Shown here one piece after another: positions 9,981-18,584 of a stretch of 64,000 nt of DNA. The translations under genes were made by a program, and so were the position numbers. Positions within the stretch are counted from its first letter, which is position 1; each line of letters opens with the position of its first letter. Below the pieces are notes generated by a model. That model did no database searches and was not told the origin of the DNA. It saw only the letters and a program-made list of their open reading frames with translations. Origin of the DNA: Pseudomonas putida (GTDB lineage Bacteria > Pseudomonadota > Gammaproteobacteria > Pseudomonadales > Pseudomonadaceae); NCBI RefSeq assembly GCF_005080685.1, contig NZ_CP039371.1:2790001-2854000 (forward strand), in the 5' to 3' direction.

Positions 9981-11303
9981 ATGAAGAAGTTTCTCCTGCG
10001 CTTGCTCGGCCTGGCGCTGCTGGTGTTCATCGCCGTGCTGGCGTATGCCCTGTGGCCGACCAAAACGGCGCCGGTGGCACCGATCGCCAGCGTTGACCAG
10101 GCGCTGATCGACAAGGGTCGCTACCTGGCCGATGCCGGTGACTGCACCGCCTGCCACACCAGCAAGGACGGCAAGCCGTTCGCCGGTGGGCTGGCGATCG
10201 CCTCGCCGATCGGCACCCTGTACAGCACCAACATCACGCCGGACAAGGACACCGGTATCGGCAACTACTCGCTGGACGCGTTCGACCGCGCCTTGCGCCA
10301 CGGTATCGCCGCCAACGGCGACAGCCTGTACCCGGCCATGCCGTATCCGGCCTACGCCCGTGTCAGCGATGACGACGTGCGGGCGCTGTATGCCTACTTC
10401 ATGCAAGGGGTGGCACCGGTCCAGGCCGAAAACCGTGCCAACGATGTACCCTGGCCGCTGTCGATGCGCTGGCCGCTGGCGATCTGGCGCAAGCTGTTCG
10501 CCCCAACCCCGCAGGCCGTGGCCTTCGACGCCGGCCGCTACCCGGACGCGCAAGTCGCCCGTGGTGCCTACCTGGTGCAAGGCCTGGGGCATTGTGGCAG
10601 CTGCCATACGCCGAGGGCGGCGACCCTGCAGGAAAAGGCCCTGGACGAGTCGGGCGAGGCCTTCCTTGCCGGTGGCCCGGTGATCGACGGCTGGTTGGCG
10701 GTGAACCTGCGCGGCAACCAGGCCGACGGCCTGGGAGCCTGGAGCGCCGAGGACATCGTCGCGACGCTGCGCAGTGCGCGCAGTCCTACCCATGCGGTAC
10801 TCGGCGGGGCCATGGGCGATGTGGTGGTGCACAGCACCCAGCACCTGGGTGACGATGACCTGCTGGCCATTGCCGCGTACCTCAAGACCCTGCCGGCGAG
10901 CGCCGACTCGGTGTCGTCATTCAAGGCCGATCCGGCGACCGCCAAGGCATTGCAGGCCGGTCAGGAGAGCGGCCGGGGCGCCGAGTTGTACGTCGATAAC
11001 TGCGCCGCCTGCCATCGTACCGATGGCCTGGGTTATGCGCGGGTATTCCCGAAGATCGCCGGCAACTCCTCGGTGCTGTCTGCCGACCCTGTTTCGATGA
11101 TTCGCTTGGTCCTGCACGGCAGCAAGCTGCCAGCTACCGCCAGCGCGCCTTCGGAACTGGGCATGCCGGGCTTCGCCTGGCGCATGAGCGATGAGGAAGT
11201 GGCGCAGTTGCTGACCTTCGTGCGCAGCAGCTGGGGCAACCAGGCGCCGCAAGTGACCGCGGCCAGTGTCGCCAAGGTCCGCGCGACCCTGGCGAGCGAG
11301 TAA
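9981..11303 (+). CDS. Gluconate 2-dehydrogenase triheme cytochrome c subunit
   Basis: The protein has 440 residues with an N-terminal membrane anchor/signal (KKFLLRLLGLALLVF) and three heme c motifs: CTACH at 55-59, CGSCH at 205-209 and CAACH at 341-345. It is the membrane-bound electron acceptor that passes electrons from the flavoprotein to ubiquinone. The ATG at 9981 is preferred to the one at 9975 because AAGGAG (9967-9972) is 8 nt away rather than 2. It is the last gene of the three-gene operon; a foldback repeat follows. Confidence 0.92.
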   Translation: MKKFLLRLLGLALLVFIAVLAYALWPTKTAPVAPIASVDQALIDKGRYLADAGDCTACHTSKDGKPFAGGLAIASPIGTLYSTNITPDKDTGIGNYSLDAFDRALRHGIAANGDSLYPAMPYPAYARVSDDDVRALYAYFMQGVAPVQAENRANDVPWPLSMRWPLAIWRKLFAPTPQAVAFDAGRYPDAQVARGAYLVQGLGHCGSCHTPRAATLQEKALDESGEAFLAGGPVIDGWLAVNLRGNQADGLGAWSAEDIVATLRSARSPTHAVLGGAMGDVVVHSTQHLGDDDLLAIAAYLKTLPASADSVSSFKADPATAKALQAGQESGRGAELYVDNCAACHRTDGLGYARVFPKIAGNSSVLSADPVSMIRLVLHGSKLPATASAPSELGMPGFAWRMSDEEVAQLLTFVRSSWGNQAPQVTAASVAKVRATLASE

Positions 11304-11327
11304 CGCCCGCAGTCGACCCGCGCGCCG

Positions 11328-11516
11328 TAATGCCGTTCACTTAAGCACGATATCGCCGGCATTGGGGCCGCTTTGCGGCCCTCTCGCGACACAAGGCCGC
11401 TCCCACACTGACCGTGAAGGCCTCTATCTACAGGGCAAGCTCGGAAAATGTGGGAGCGGCCTTGTGTCGCGAGAGGGCTGCGCAGCGGCCCCGGCATTCT
11501 TAAGTGAACAGCATTA
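11328..11516. mobile_element. Foldback repeat element, copy 1 (MITE-like)
   Basis: This 189-bp element begins TAATGCCGTTCACTTAAG and ends with the inverse complement of TAATGCTGTTCACTTAAG, so the termini match at 17 of 18 positions. The arms continue inward as an almost complete foldback (GGGGCCGC..., CTCGCGACACAAGGCCGC, GCTCCCACA) around a central loop of about 40 nt. It is flanked by the direct repeat ACCCGCGCGCCG at 11316-11327 and 11517-11528, as expected of a target-site duplication. No coding capacity. A second copy is at 32995-33182. The arms contain a REP-like core. Confidence 0.8.
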
Positions 11517-11520
11517 ACCC

Positions 11521-11557
11521 GCGCGCCGGAGCCGGTGCAATGCAGGCTCCGGCGCGC
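11521..11557. terminator. Hairpin between cytochrome gene and DJ-1 gene
   Basis: A perfect 13-bp stem, GCGCGCCGGAGCC (11521-11533) with GGCTCCGGCGCGC (11545-11557), encloses an 11-nt loop. It lies just past the stop of the minus-strand DJ-1 gene and probably terminates it. There is no strong T-tract. The neighbouring foldback element inserted against its outer arm. Confidence 0.55.
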
Positions 11558-11565
11558 TGGACGTT

Positions 11566-12261
11566 TCAGGCGCTGGGCTCGGCCTTGAGGCGCTTGATGA
11601 GTGCCTCGGCGACGCCTTCGGAGGATGCCGGGTTCTGACCGGTGATCAGGTGGCCATCCTCGACCACGTGGCTCTGCCAATCGGCTGCCTTCGAATACTG
11701 ACCCCCCTGACCCTTGAGCATGTCCTCGACCAGAAATGGCACCACCGCGCTCAGGCCGACCGCGTCTTCCTCCGAGTTGCTGAAACCGGTCACTTTCTTG
11801 CCCTTGACCACGGGCTGGCCGTCGGGCGCCTTGACGTTCTTCAACACCCCAGGGGCGTGGCAAACGGCCGTTACCGGTTTGTTGGCGGCGTAGAAGGCCT
11901 CGATGAGGATTTTCGAGTCGTTGTCCTCCGCCAGGTCCCACAGCGGGCCGTGGCCACCTGGGTAGAACACGGCATCGAACTGGTACGGGTCGATTTCCCC
12001 CAGCGGCACGGTATCGGCCAGTGCCATCTGCCCTTCGGTGTCGCTGGCGAAGCGCCGGGTGGCCGCCGTTTGCGCGTCCGGCTCGTCGCTCTTGGGGTCC
12101 AGCGGCGGCTGGCCGCCCTTGGGCGAGGCGAGGGTGACATCGGCCCCAGCGTCGATGAATACGTAATAGGGCGCGGCGAATTCCTCCAGCCAGAAGCCCG
12201 TCTTCTTGCCGGTATCGCCCAGTTGATCGTGGGATGTCAGGACCATCAGGATCTTCATCAT
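11566..12261 (-). CDS. DJ-1/PfpI family protein (HchA-like glutamine amidotransferase fold)
   Basis: The protein has 231 residues. It carries the nucleophile elbow AVCHAPG with Cys134-His135 and the acidic WLEEF motif at 24-28, giving the typical Cys/His/Glu arrangement of class I DJ-1/PfpI proteins related to glyoxalase III/chaperone Hsp31. A role in methylglyoxal detoxification or stress protection is likely but not specific. Two adjacent ATGs (12261 and 12258) are possible; a GGAGG lies upstream. The gene is monocistronic and convergent with the gluconate dehydrogenase operon. Confidence 0.88.
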   Translation of the reverse strand: MMKILMVLTSHDQLGDTGKKTGFWLEEFAAPYYVFIDAGADVTLASPKGGQPPLDPKSDEPDAQTAATRRFASDTEGQMALADTVPLGEIDPYQFDAVFYPGGHGPLWDLAEDNDSKILIEAFYAANKPVTAVCHAPGVLKNVKAPDGQPVVKGKKVTGFSNSEEDAVGLSAVVPFLVEDMLKGQGGQYSKAADWQSHVVEDGHLITGQNPASSEGVAEALIKRLKAEPSA

Positions 12262-12426
12262 CTACGCCATCCTCCAGCAGGGTCGACGCAGCGCGCCAGT
12301 CGCACTGCATATGGGGTGAGAGGGTGCAACGGATTCAGAGGTTCAGTAGCGGGGCCAGCAGGCCATGTTCCAGATAGCTGCTAGAGTCTAATACCTGCGC
12401 ATCCCGGACGCGCTACAGGAGGCAAC

Positions 12427-12765
12427 ATGAGTCCCATTCGACGTTCCACCCTTTGCATCGCTCTGGCTTGTTCCATCGGTTCGCCCTGGGCGCTTGGGGC
12501 AGGGCTCTCCGACCTGGGGGGGCTGACCTCCGGCGGAACCGGCAAGGTCGCCGGAGTGCTCGAGTACTGCGTGAAAAACAACTACCTCAGTGCCGATGCC
12601 GCCACGGCGGTAAAGGACAAGCTGCTCAGCAAGGTCTCGGGTGGTACCTCCGATAGCGACTATCAAGCAGGTGCCGAGGGCGACTACAGCGTTGCCGGGA
12701 TGAAAAAGAAGGTCACCAAGCAGGTGTGTGAACAGGTCCTCAAGCAAGGCAAGTCGTTGATCTGA
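12427..12765 (+). CDS. DUF2501 (YjjA-like) secreted small protein
   Basis: The protein has 112 residues with a signal peptide (cleavage likely after SPWALGA), then a compact helical region with two cysteines (in EYCVKNN and QVCEQVL). The pattern matches the DUF2501/YjjA family of periplasmic proteins of unknown function. Many family members are glycine-rich after the signal, as seen here (SDLGGLTSGGTGK). The next gene starts 25 nt downstream in the same direction, so co-transcription is possible. Confidence 0.75.
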   Translation: MSPIRRSTLCIALACSIGSPWALGAGLSDLGGLTSGGTGKVAGVLEYCVKNNYLSADAATAVKDKLLSKVSGGTSDSDYQAGAEGDYSVAGMKKKVTKQVCEQVLKQGKSLI

Positions 12766-12790
12766 GCCTGACTCCAGGGCGGACTGGACA

Positions 12791-13609
12791 ATGCACGGGC
12801 GTGGAGCTTACCGCTGGCCATGCCTGCTGCTGTGCTTGTGCCTGGCGGCCGCTGGGGTGCTGGCGCAGGAAAGCTGCGGGCAACTGACCGCCACCGGCAA
12901 CCCCGAATATCCCCCTTACCTGTGGCGCGACCCAAAGGACCCGCAGCGCCTGATTGGCGTCAATGCCGACCTGCTCCGGCAAGTGGGCGATGCGCTCGGC
13001 CTGGACGTGAAGGTGGTCTACGCTGGTCCCTGGTCACGCGCCCAGGAAGAAGTGCGCACCGGGCATATCGATCTGCTGGCCGGCTATTTCATCACCCAGG
13101 CCCGTGAGCAGGCGATGGACTTCATCAGTCCAGCCTTCCTGTATACGCCCAGCGTGGTCTGGGTACGCGAGGACGGCGCATTCGCCTATGAGAAATGGGA
13201 CGACCTCAAAGGCCGAAGGGGCGGCACGCTGGTCAACAACAGCCATGGCCAGCAGTTCGACGATTTCGCCAAGGCCAACCTCGACCTCGAGGCAGTGCCC
13301 AGCGCCCGCCAGGCATTCGAGAAATTGTTGCTCAAAAGGAGCGACTACGTGGTGTACGAGCAGTACCCCGGCATGGCCCTGGCGCGCCAGTTGAACATGG
13401 ACGGGCGCCTGAAGGTGCTCGCGCCGGCGGTGTCCAGCGAGGGGCTTTACCTGGCGTTGTCCCATGCTTCACCCTGCAACCAGCCGCGGTTGCGTGAGCT
13501 TCTGGCGAAGCAGATGAGGCAGATCGTCTCGGGGCCATTGCCACGGCAACTGCTGGAGCACAACCTGCAACGCTGGGAGCAGCAGCAATCTACAGGAGAC
13601 GCAGAGTGA
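12791..13609 (+). CDS. Periplasmic solute-binding protein, family 3
   Basis: The protein has 272 residues with an N-terminal signal (PCLLLCLCLAAAGVLAQ) followed by a bacterial extracellular solute-binding family 3 domain: NPEYPPYLWRDPKDPQRLIGV near the start and GRRGGTLVNNSHGQ in the middle. Such proteins bind amino acids or small organic ions for ABC importers or sensors. No permease or ATPase gene is adjacent. It overlaps the following cupin gene by 4 nt (GTGA), so the two are probably translationally coupled and functionally linked. Confidence 0.85.
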   Translation: MHGRGAYRWPCLLLCLCLAAAGVLAQESCGQLTATGNPEYPPYLWRDPKDPQRLIGVNADLLRQVGDALGLDVKVVYAGPWSRAQEEVRTGHIDLLAGYFITQAREQAMDFISPAFLYTPSVVWVREDGAFAYEKWDDLKGRRGGTLVNNSHGQQFDDFAKANLDLEAVPSARQAFEKLLLKRSDYVVYEQYPGMALARQLNMDGRLKVLAPAVSSEGLYLALSHASPCNQPRLRELLAKQMRQIVSGPLPRQLLEHNLQRWEQQQSTGDAE

Positions 13610-14205
13610 CCTCGTCAGAACCGATCCCACCCGTAGCCCGTTTTATCGCCGAAATCGACCGCTGGCTGCGCCAGCGCGGAGCCACGGGGTTTGCCAGCGA
13701 GCAAGTGGCGATGGTGCCTGGCAGAGCCACCGCCGAAGTTCCTGCACAGGTCCAGGCGTGGTTTGCCGATAGCAGCACGCGGGCCTTGACCACTACGCCG
13801 GCGTTGGCGGGCGTGGTCACGACTTTGGCGGCACTGGTGCCCGAGCTCGATTGGTATAAACGGCCCAGCGATGGCTCCGACACAGGCTTCGATGCGGGCC
13901 ATTTCAATGCCATCATCGTCGGCAATGCGGGGCTGGCGTCGCTGGGGCCGGTATTGATCGGCGTTTCGCTGATGGCCAGTGGCGTCAGCTATCCCGTGCA
14001 CCGACATCCGCCGGACGAGTGCTACGTGGTGTTGTCGCCTGGAGAGTGGTGGCGCGAAGACGCAGGCTGGTGGACGCCGGGTATCGGCAACCTGGTGCAC
14101 AACGCCGGCAACCAGTTGCATGCCATGCGCGCCGGTGCCGCGCCGCACCTTTCGGTGTGGATACTGCGCGGCGAAGGTGCGGCCGGATTCAACCAGGTGA
14201 GCTGA
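13606..14205 (+). CDS. Cupin related to DMSP lyases (DddL/DddQ/DddW type)
   Basis: The protein has 199 residues. Its C-terminal half carries the cupin metal/active-site pattern HRHPPDECY (His132, His134, Glu138, Tyr140) and a later LHAM histidine at 172, which resembles the DMSP lyase cupin family. DMSP lyases split dimethylsulfoniopropionate into acrylate and dimethylsulfide. The start is a GTG with AGGAG about 8 nt upstream, overlapping the solute-binding gene. The activity in a soil/plant pseudomonad is unproven; another small zwitterion or a scaffold function is possible. Its 3' end overlaps convergent mocA by 17 nt. Confidence 0.7.
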   Translation: MTSSEPIPPVARFIAEIDRWLRQRGATGFASEQVAMVPGRATAEVPAQVQAWFADSSTRALTTTPALAGVVTTLAALVPELDWYKRPSDGSDTGFDAGHFNAIIVGNAGLASLGPVLIGVSLMASGVSYPVHRHPPDECYVVLSPGEWWREDAGWWTPGIGNLVHNAGNQLHAMRAGAAPHLSVWILRGEGAAGFNQVS

Positions 14206-14803
14206 ATCGACCGGCAAGGTCCGCCGGAGTGTCGATATCCAGCAGCACGCCGGGGTCGTCCACCTCGACCCGCATGCAGGCCTGTGCATGGGCCGCGACC
14301 ACCTGGCGACCGCCCTGGTCGCCCTGTACCTGCTCCAGCGCGGCCCAGAATGCCCGCCCGAAGATGACCGGGTGACCTCGTTGCCCCTGGTGGACGGGCA
14401 TCACGATGCGTTGGGCATGGGCATTGGCACAGAGCGTGCGCAGCGTCGATTGGGCAATCCATGGCATATCGCCCAGCAGCACGGCCGCTGCCTGGGCGGA
14501 TGAGCCACGTAACGCGGCGATCCCGGCAGCCAGGCTCGCGGAAAGCCCGCTTGCAGCTTGCTGCGCCCGGACCACGGTCACGCGTGAATCGATGTCCAGC
14601 GTTTGCCTGTCATCCCCTGGACGTAGCACGACGGTGACTTCATCGAAGTGTTCCAGCGCCCGCGCAAGGGTGGCGCTGAGCACGGTCTGGCCGCTCGTCA
14701 AGCGCGCTTGGCGCTTGTCGCTGCCAAAACGAATGCCTTGGCCTGCCGCCAGCACCAGGGCATGGCAGGGGCAGGCGTGAGTGGTCGATTGCTTTGAACG
14801 CAT
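14189..14803 (-). CDS. mocA: MocA-like molybdenum cofactor nucleotidyltransferase
   Basis: The protein has 204 residues. The N-terminal motif ALVLAAGQGIRFGSDK is the nucleotide-binding loop of the MocA/MobA-like NTP transferase family, and DMPW in the middle is the usual metal-binding segment. MocA adds CMP to molybdopterin to make the MCD cofactor used by xanthine oxidase-family enzymes. It is divergent from the three-subunit molybdenum hydroxylase operon and close to the second one, which supports this role. The ATG at 14803 (AAGGG upstream) was chosen over 14893. Confidence 0.85.
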   Translation of the reverse strand: MRSKQSTTHACPCHALVLAAGQGIRFGSDKRQARLTSGQTVLSATLARALEHFDEVTVVLRPGDDRQTLDIDSRVTVVRAQQAASGLSASLAAGIAALRGSSAQAAAVLLGDMPWIAQSTLRTLCANAHAQRIVMPVHQGQRGHPVIFGRAFWAALEQVQGDQGGRQVVAAHAQACMRVEVDDPGVLLDIDTPADLAGRFSSPG

Positions 14804-14878
14804 TTGTGAGCCCTTGGGTCGGACCTGAAAAAGCAGCATCCGCTGCACACAAGCATACCGACCGTGAGGCAATTCGTG

Positions 14879-15394
14879 ATGACTCAATTGCAAGATGCCA
14901 ATCCAGGCCTGTCGATTGGCCTGACCATCAATGGCCAGCCCAGGCGATTGACTGTAGCGCCTTGGACCACACTGCTCGACCTGCTACGTGAGCAACTGGA
15001 CCTGGTGGGCACCAAGAAGGGCTGCGACCATGGCCAGTGCGGCGCCTGCACGGTGCTGCGCAATGGCGTTCGGGTCAATGCCTGCCTGACCCTGGCGGTG
15101 ATGTGCGATGGCGACCAGTTGACCACCATCGAAGGCTTGGCCGAAGGCGACCACCTGCACCCCTTGCAGCAGGCGTTCATCGATCACGACGCGTTCCAGT
15201 GCGGCTATTGTACGCCGGGGCAGATCTGTTCGGCATTGGGCCTGGCCCACGAGGGTAGGGCCCATTCGCCTGAGCAGTTGCGTGAAGCCATGAGCGGCAA
15301 CCTCTGCCGCTGCGGCGCCTACGGCAACATCATCGCGGCCGTGGAACAGGCGTTGCCGCTGATTCATCGCGATGGCCGAGGGCCGCGCCCATGA
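14879..15394 (+). CDS. Molybdenum hydroxylase [2Fe-2S] subunit (xanthine oxidase family)
   Basis: The protein has 171 residues. An N-terminal plant-type ferredoxin domain has CDHGQCGACTVL and an upstream GTKKG segment; a C-terminal four-helix [2Fe-2S] domain has CGYCTPGQIC and CRCG. It is the small electron-transfer subunit of a three-subunit xanthine oxidase-family enzyme like PaoABC (YagTSR). There is no Tat signal, so the enzyme is probably cytoplasmic. The ATG at 14879 has GAGG 9 nt upstream and is preferred over the GTG at 14864. It overlaps the FAD subunit by 4 nt. Confidence 0.9.
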   Translation: MTQLQDANPGLSIGLTINGQPRRLTVAPWTTLLDLLREQLDLVGTKKGCDHGQCGACTVLRNGVRVNACLTLAVMCDGDQLTTIEGLAEGDHLHPLQQAFIDHDAFQCGYCTPGQICSALGLAHEGRAHSPEQLREAMSGNLCRCGAYGNIIAAVEQALPLIHRDGRGPRP

Positions 15395-16380
15395 CCCCGT
15401 TCGCCTACAGCAAACCCTCCAGCATCGAACAGGCCTTGCACCAGGCCGGGCCGCAGACGCGCTTCATCGCCGGTGGCACCAACCTGCTCGACCTGATGAA
15501 GGAAAACATCGCCAACCCGCGCACGATCATCGACATCACCGGCCTGCCGCTGCGCGAGGTGAGCGAAACGGCCGCAGGCGGCGTGCGCATCGGTGCGCTG
15601 GTGAGCAATGCGGATCTGGCCTGGCATCCGCTTGTCGAACAGCGCTACCCGCTGCTGGCCCAAGCCATTCTCGCGGGGGCCTCGCCGCAGTTGCGCAACA
15701 TGGCCAGCACCGGCGGCAACCTGCTGCAGCGCACCCGTTGCCATTACTTCTACGATGTCGGCAGCCCCTGCAACAAGCGCCTGCCCGGTAGCGGCTGCCC
15801 AGCGCGCAACGGGCTCAACCGCAACCACGCGATCCTCGGCGCGAGCGTGCATTGCGTGGCGGTGCACCCCTCGGACCTGTGCGTGGCCCTGGCAGCGCTG
15901 GATGCCGTGGTGCACGTGCGTGGGCTGGGTGGAGAGCGCTGGGTGCCTTTCGCTGAGTTCCATCGTCTGCCGGGTGAGCATCCCGAACGCGACAACTGCC
16001 TTGCCGACGACGAGCTGATCCTGGCCATCGAGCTGCCCGCGCCCCGGTTCGCCGCGCGTAGCCACTATCTGAAGGTACGTGACCGGGCTTCATATGCCTT
16101 CGCCCTGGTCTCGGTAGCAGCCGGGCTCGAACTCGATGGCGAGCACATCGGCAGCCTGCGTCTGGCCTTGGGCGGCGTGGCGCACAAGCCGTGGCGCGAC
16201 CCGGGGGTGGAACAGCGTTTTACCGGCCAGCCGGCAAACCCGCAGACCTACGCGCACGTCGCAAGAGCGTTGCTGCAGGGCGCCCAGGTACTGTCTGGCA
16301 ACGCCTTCAAGGTCGCGTTGGCGACCCAGGCGATCATTCGCGCACTGACCGAGGCACAGGCTCAGGGAGACGACCAATGA
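15391..16380 (+). CDS. Molybdenum hydroxylase FAD subunit
   Basis: The 329-residue protein belongs to the FAD-binding PCMH/CO dehydrogenase flavoprotein family. TRFIAGGTNLLDLMK (about 22-37) is the pyrophosphate-binding FAD loop, and a middle segment with several cysteines (NLLQRTRCHYFYD, PCNKRLPGSGC) resembles PaoB/YagS, whose equivalent cysteines bind an extra [4Fe-4S] cluster. It passes electrons from the FeS subunit to the acceptor. It overlaps both neighbours by 4 nt in a tightly coupled three-gene unit. Confidence 0.9.
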   Translation: MTPFAYSKPSSIEQALHQAGPQTRFIAGGTNLLDLMKENIANPRTIIDITGLPLREVSETAAGGVRIGALVSNADLAWHPLVEQRYPLLAQAILAGASPQLRNMASTGGNLLQRTRCHYFYDVGSPCNKRLPGSGCPARNGLNRNHAILGASVHCVAVHPSDLCVALAALDAVVHVRGLGGERWVPFAEFHRLPGEHPERDNCLADDELILAIELPAPRFAARSHYLKVRDRASYAFALVSVAAGLELDGEHIGSLRLALGGVAHKPWRDPGVEQRFTGQPANPQTYAHVARALLQGAQVLSGNAFKVALATQAIIRALTEAQAQGDDQ

Positions 16381-18584
16381 CCCACTTCGAACCCAGCAGC
16401 GGCCAGCCACTCAATCGCATAGACGGCCCGGCCAAGGTCACCGGCCAGGCCCGCTATGCAGCAGAGTACCCCGCCGATGACCTGTTGCACGGCAGCGTGG
16501 TCTGCAGCCACATGCCCCGTGGTCGCATCCGCCACATCGACTGTAGTGCTGCGCTGGCGGTGCCCGGCGTGATCGCCGTGTTGCACCACCTGGACCGCCC
16601 GCCGATGGCCGGTGACGACGAACCGTACCAGGACGCCGATGCCGCTGACGGCAAGCCGTTCCGGCCGTTGTTCAACGACCGCGTGCTGTACAGTGGCCAG
16701 CCCGTGGCACTAGTCGTCGCGCAGAGCCTGGAACTGGCCCGGCACGCAGGTGCGCTGCTGCGCGTCGAGATAGAGCCTGAGCCCTTCGAGACCGATCTGC
16801 TGGCGGCCCTTGATCGTGCTCACTCGGCGCCTGCCGAGCTCCCCAAGCCCCGCGGCGATTTCCAGCGGGCCTTCGACGCCGCCCGGTTCAAGGTGGACGC
16901 GGCGTACAGCACGCCGAGCGAACACCACAACCCGATGGAGCCGCACGCCTCGACGGTGATCTACCAGGCCAATGGCAGCCTGCAGGTGCACGACAAGACC
17001 CAGGGCACCCAGAACAGCCAGGACTACCTGCACAAGGTATTCGGCCTGGCCAAGGACAAGGTGCGGGTCTGCGCGGCCTATGTCGGCGGTGCCTTCGGTT
17101 CGGGGTTGCGGCCTCAGTACCAGCTGGCGCTGGCGACCATGGCCGCGCTGAAACTCCGGCGCTCGGTGCGCGTGACATTGACCCGGCAGCAGATGTTCAC
17201 CTTTGGCTATCGGCCCCGCACCTTGCAGCGCCTGCAACTGGCTGCCGACGACCAGGGCCGCCTGCAGGCGGTGCGCCACCAGGCGACGGCCCAGACCTCG
17301 CGCTTCGAGGACTTCACCGAGCACGTCGTGGAATGGAGCGGCATGCTCTACCGCTGCGACAACGTGGCGATGGACTATCGACTGGTCCCGCTGGATGTCT
17401 ACACCCCTCTGGACATGCGTGCTCCGGGCGCGGCACTCGGTTTGATCGGCCTGGAGTGCGCCATGGACGAGCTGGCCGAGACCGTGGGAATGGACCCGAT
17501 CGCCTTGCGTCAGGCCAACTTCGCCGACAGCAACGGCAATGAGGGCAAGCCATACTCCAGCAAGGCCTTGCTCGACTGCTACCGGCAGGGCGCCGAGCGC
17601 TTTGGCTGGGCTGCCCGCGATGCGCGCCCAGGTAGCAGGCGCGAAGGCCACGAACGGATCGGCTGGGGCATGGCCGGTGGGGTCTGGGAAGCGATGCAGA
17701 TGAAGGCCAGTGCCAAGGCGCGGCTGGATGCCGATGGGCACCTGTGGGTCAGCAGCGCGACCACCGACATCGGCACCGGCACCTATACCGTGATGACCCA
17801 GATTGCCGCTGACGCGGCCTTGATGGCAGTCGGCGATATCACGTTCCAGCTGGGTGACAGCTCGCTGCCGACCGCGCCGCTGCAAGGCGGCTCGTTCACC
17901 GTGTCTTCGGTCGGATCCGCTGTGCGACAGGCTTGCGAGGTGTTGCGCGGCAAGTTGGTTGACGTCGCCAGGTCGCGCTTTGGCGAAGTGGCCAGCGAGC
18001 CCGCGGAGCGTTTTCGCATAAGCGCAGGCCGCTTGCAAGTTGGGGACCGCAGCTATGACCTGGGCGCCTTGCTGCAGGACATGCCCGGCGGTGTGCTCGA
18101 AGTGCAACTGCAGGCCGAGCCTGGCGCCCGCCGCCAAGGCTTTTCTACCGCCACGCATTCGGCAGTGTTCGTCGAAGTGCGAGTGGACGAGACGCTGGGC
18201 ACGATACGGGTCAGCCGGGTGGTCAGTGCCATTGCCGCAGGCCGGGTGATCAATCCCAAGACCGCGCGTAGCCAGATTCTCGGTGGTGTGGTCTGGGGCT
18301 TGAGCATGGCCCTGCACGAGCAGACCGAGGTCGACCATCATCTGGGACGCCCGATGAACCACAACCTGGCCGAGTATCACATTCCGGTGAACGCCGATAT
18401 CGGCGACATCGACGTGCTGTTCGTCGACGAGCCCGACGACATCGTCAATGAGCTGGGCTCCAAGGGGGTAGGGGAAATCGGTATTCTCGGCGTCGCCGCA
18501 GCGGTGGCCAACGCGGTCTACAACGCCACCGGCAAGCGCTTGCGCGACTTCCCGATCACTCTCGACAAGGTGCTGGCCGGCTAG
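16377..18584 (+). CDS. Molybdenum hydroxylase large (Mo-cofactor) subunit
   Basis: The protein has 735 residues. It has the aldehyde oxidase/xanthine dehydrogenase a/b hammerhead domain at the N-terminus (NRIDGPAKVTGQARYAAEY) and the molybdopterin-binding domain after it (GGAFGSGLR, RAPGAALGLIGLECAMDELA). The late GVGEIGILG segment carries the conserved active-site glutamate. By length and operon structure it resembles PaoC/YagR aldehyde dehydrogenase; the substrate could be an aromatic aldehyde or an N-heterocycle. An in-frame extension upstream to 16191 lies inside the FAD gene and is ignored. Confidence 0.9.
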   Translation: MTHFEPSSGQPLNRIDGPAKVTGQARYAAEYPADDLLHGSVVCSHMPRGRIRHIDCSAALAVPGVIAVLHHLDRPPMAGDDEPYQDADAADGKPFRPLFNDRVLYSGQPVALVVAQSLELARHAGALLRVEIEPEPFETDLLAALDRAHSAPAELPKPRGDFQRAFDAARFKVDAAYSTPSEHHNPMEPHASTVIYQANGSLQVHDKTQGTQNSQDYLHKVFGLAKDKVRVCAAYVGGAFGSGLRPQYQLALATMAALKLRRSVRVTLTRQQMFTFGYRPRTLQRLQLAADDQGRLQAVRHQATAQTSRFEDFTEHVVEWSGMLYRCDNVAMDYRLVPLDVYTPLDMRAPGAALGLIGLECAMDELAETVGMDPIALRQANFADSNGNEGKPYSSKALLDCYRQGAERFGWAARDARPGSRREGHERIGWGMAGGVWEAMQMKASAKARLDADGHLWVSSATTDIGTGTYTVMTQIAADAALMAVGDITFQLGDSSLPTAPLQGGSFTVSSVGSAVRQACEVLRGKLVDVARSRFGEVASEPAERFRISAGRLQVGDRSYDLGALLQDMPGGVLEVQLQAEPGARRQGFSTATHSAVFVEVRVDETLGTIRVSRVVSAIAAGRVINPKTARSQILGGVVWGLSMALHEQTEVDHHLGRPMNHNLAEYHIPVNADIGDIDVLFVDEPDDIVNELGSKGVGEIGILGVAAAVANAVYNATGKRLRDFPITLDKVLAG

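Noticed and set aside
8115..10844. 909-codon minus-strand frame opposite the gluconate dehydrogenase genes
   Set aside because: Repetitive His/Gly/Val-rich translation typical of a GC-rich shadow; the plus strand carries clear family motifs.
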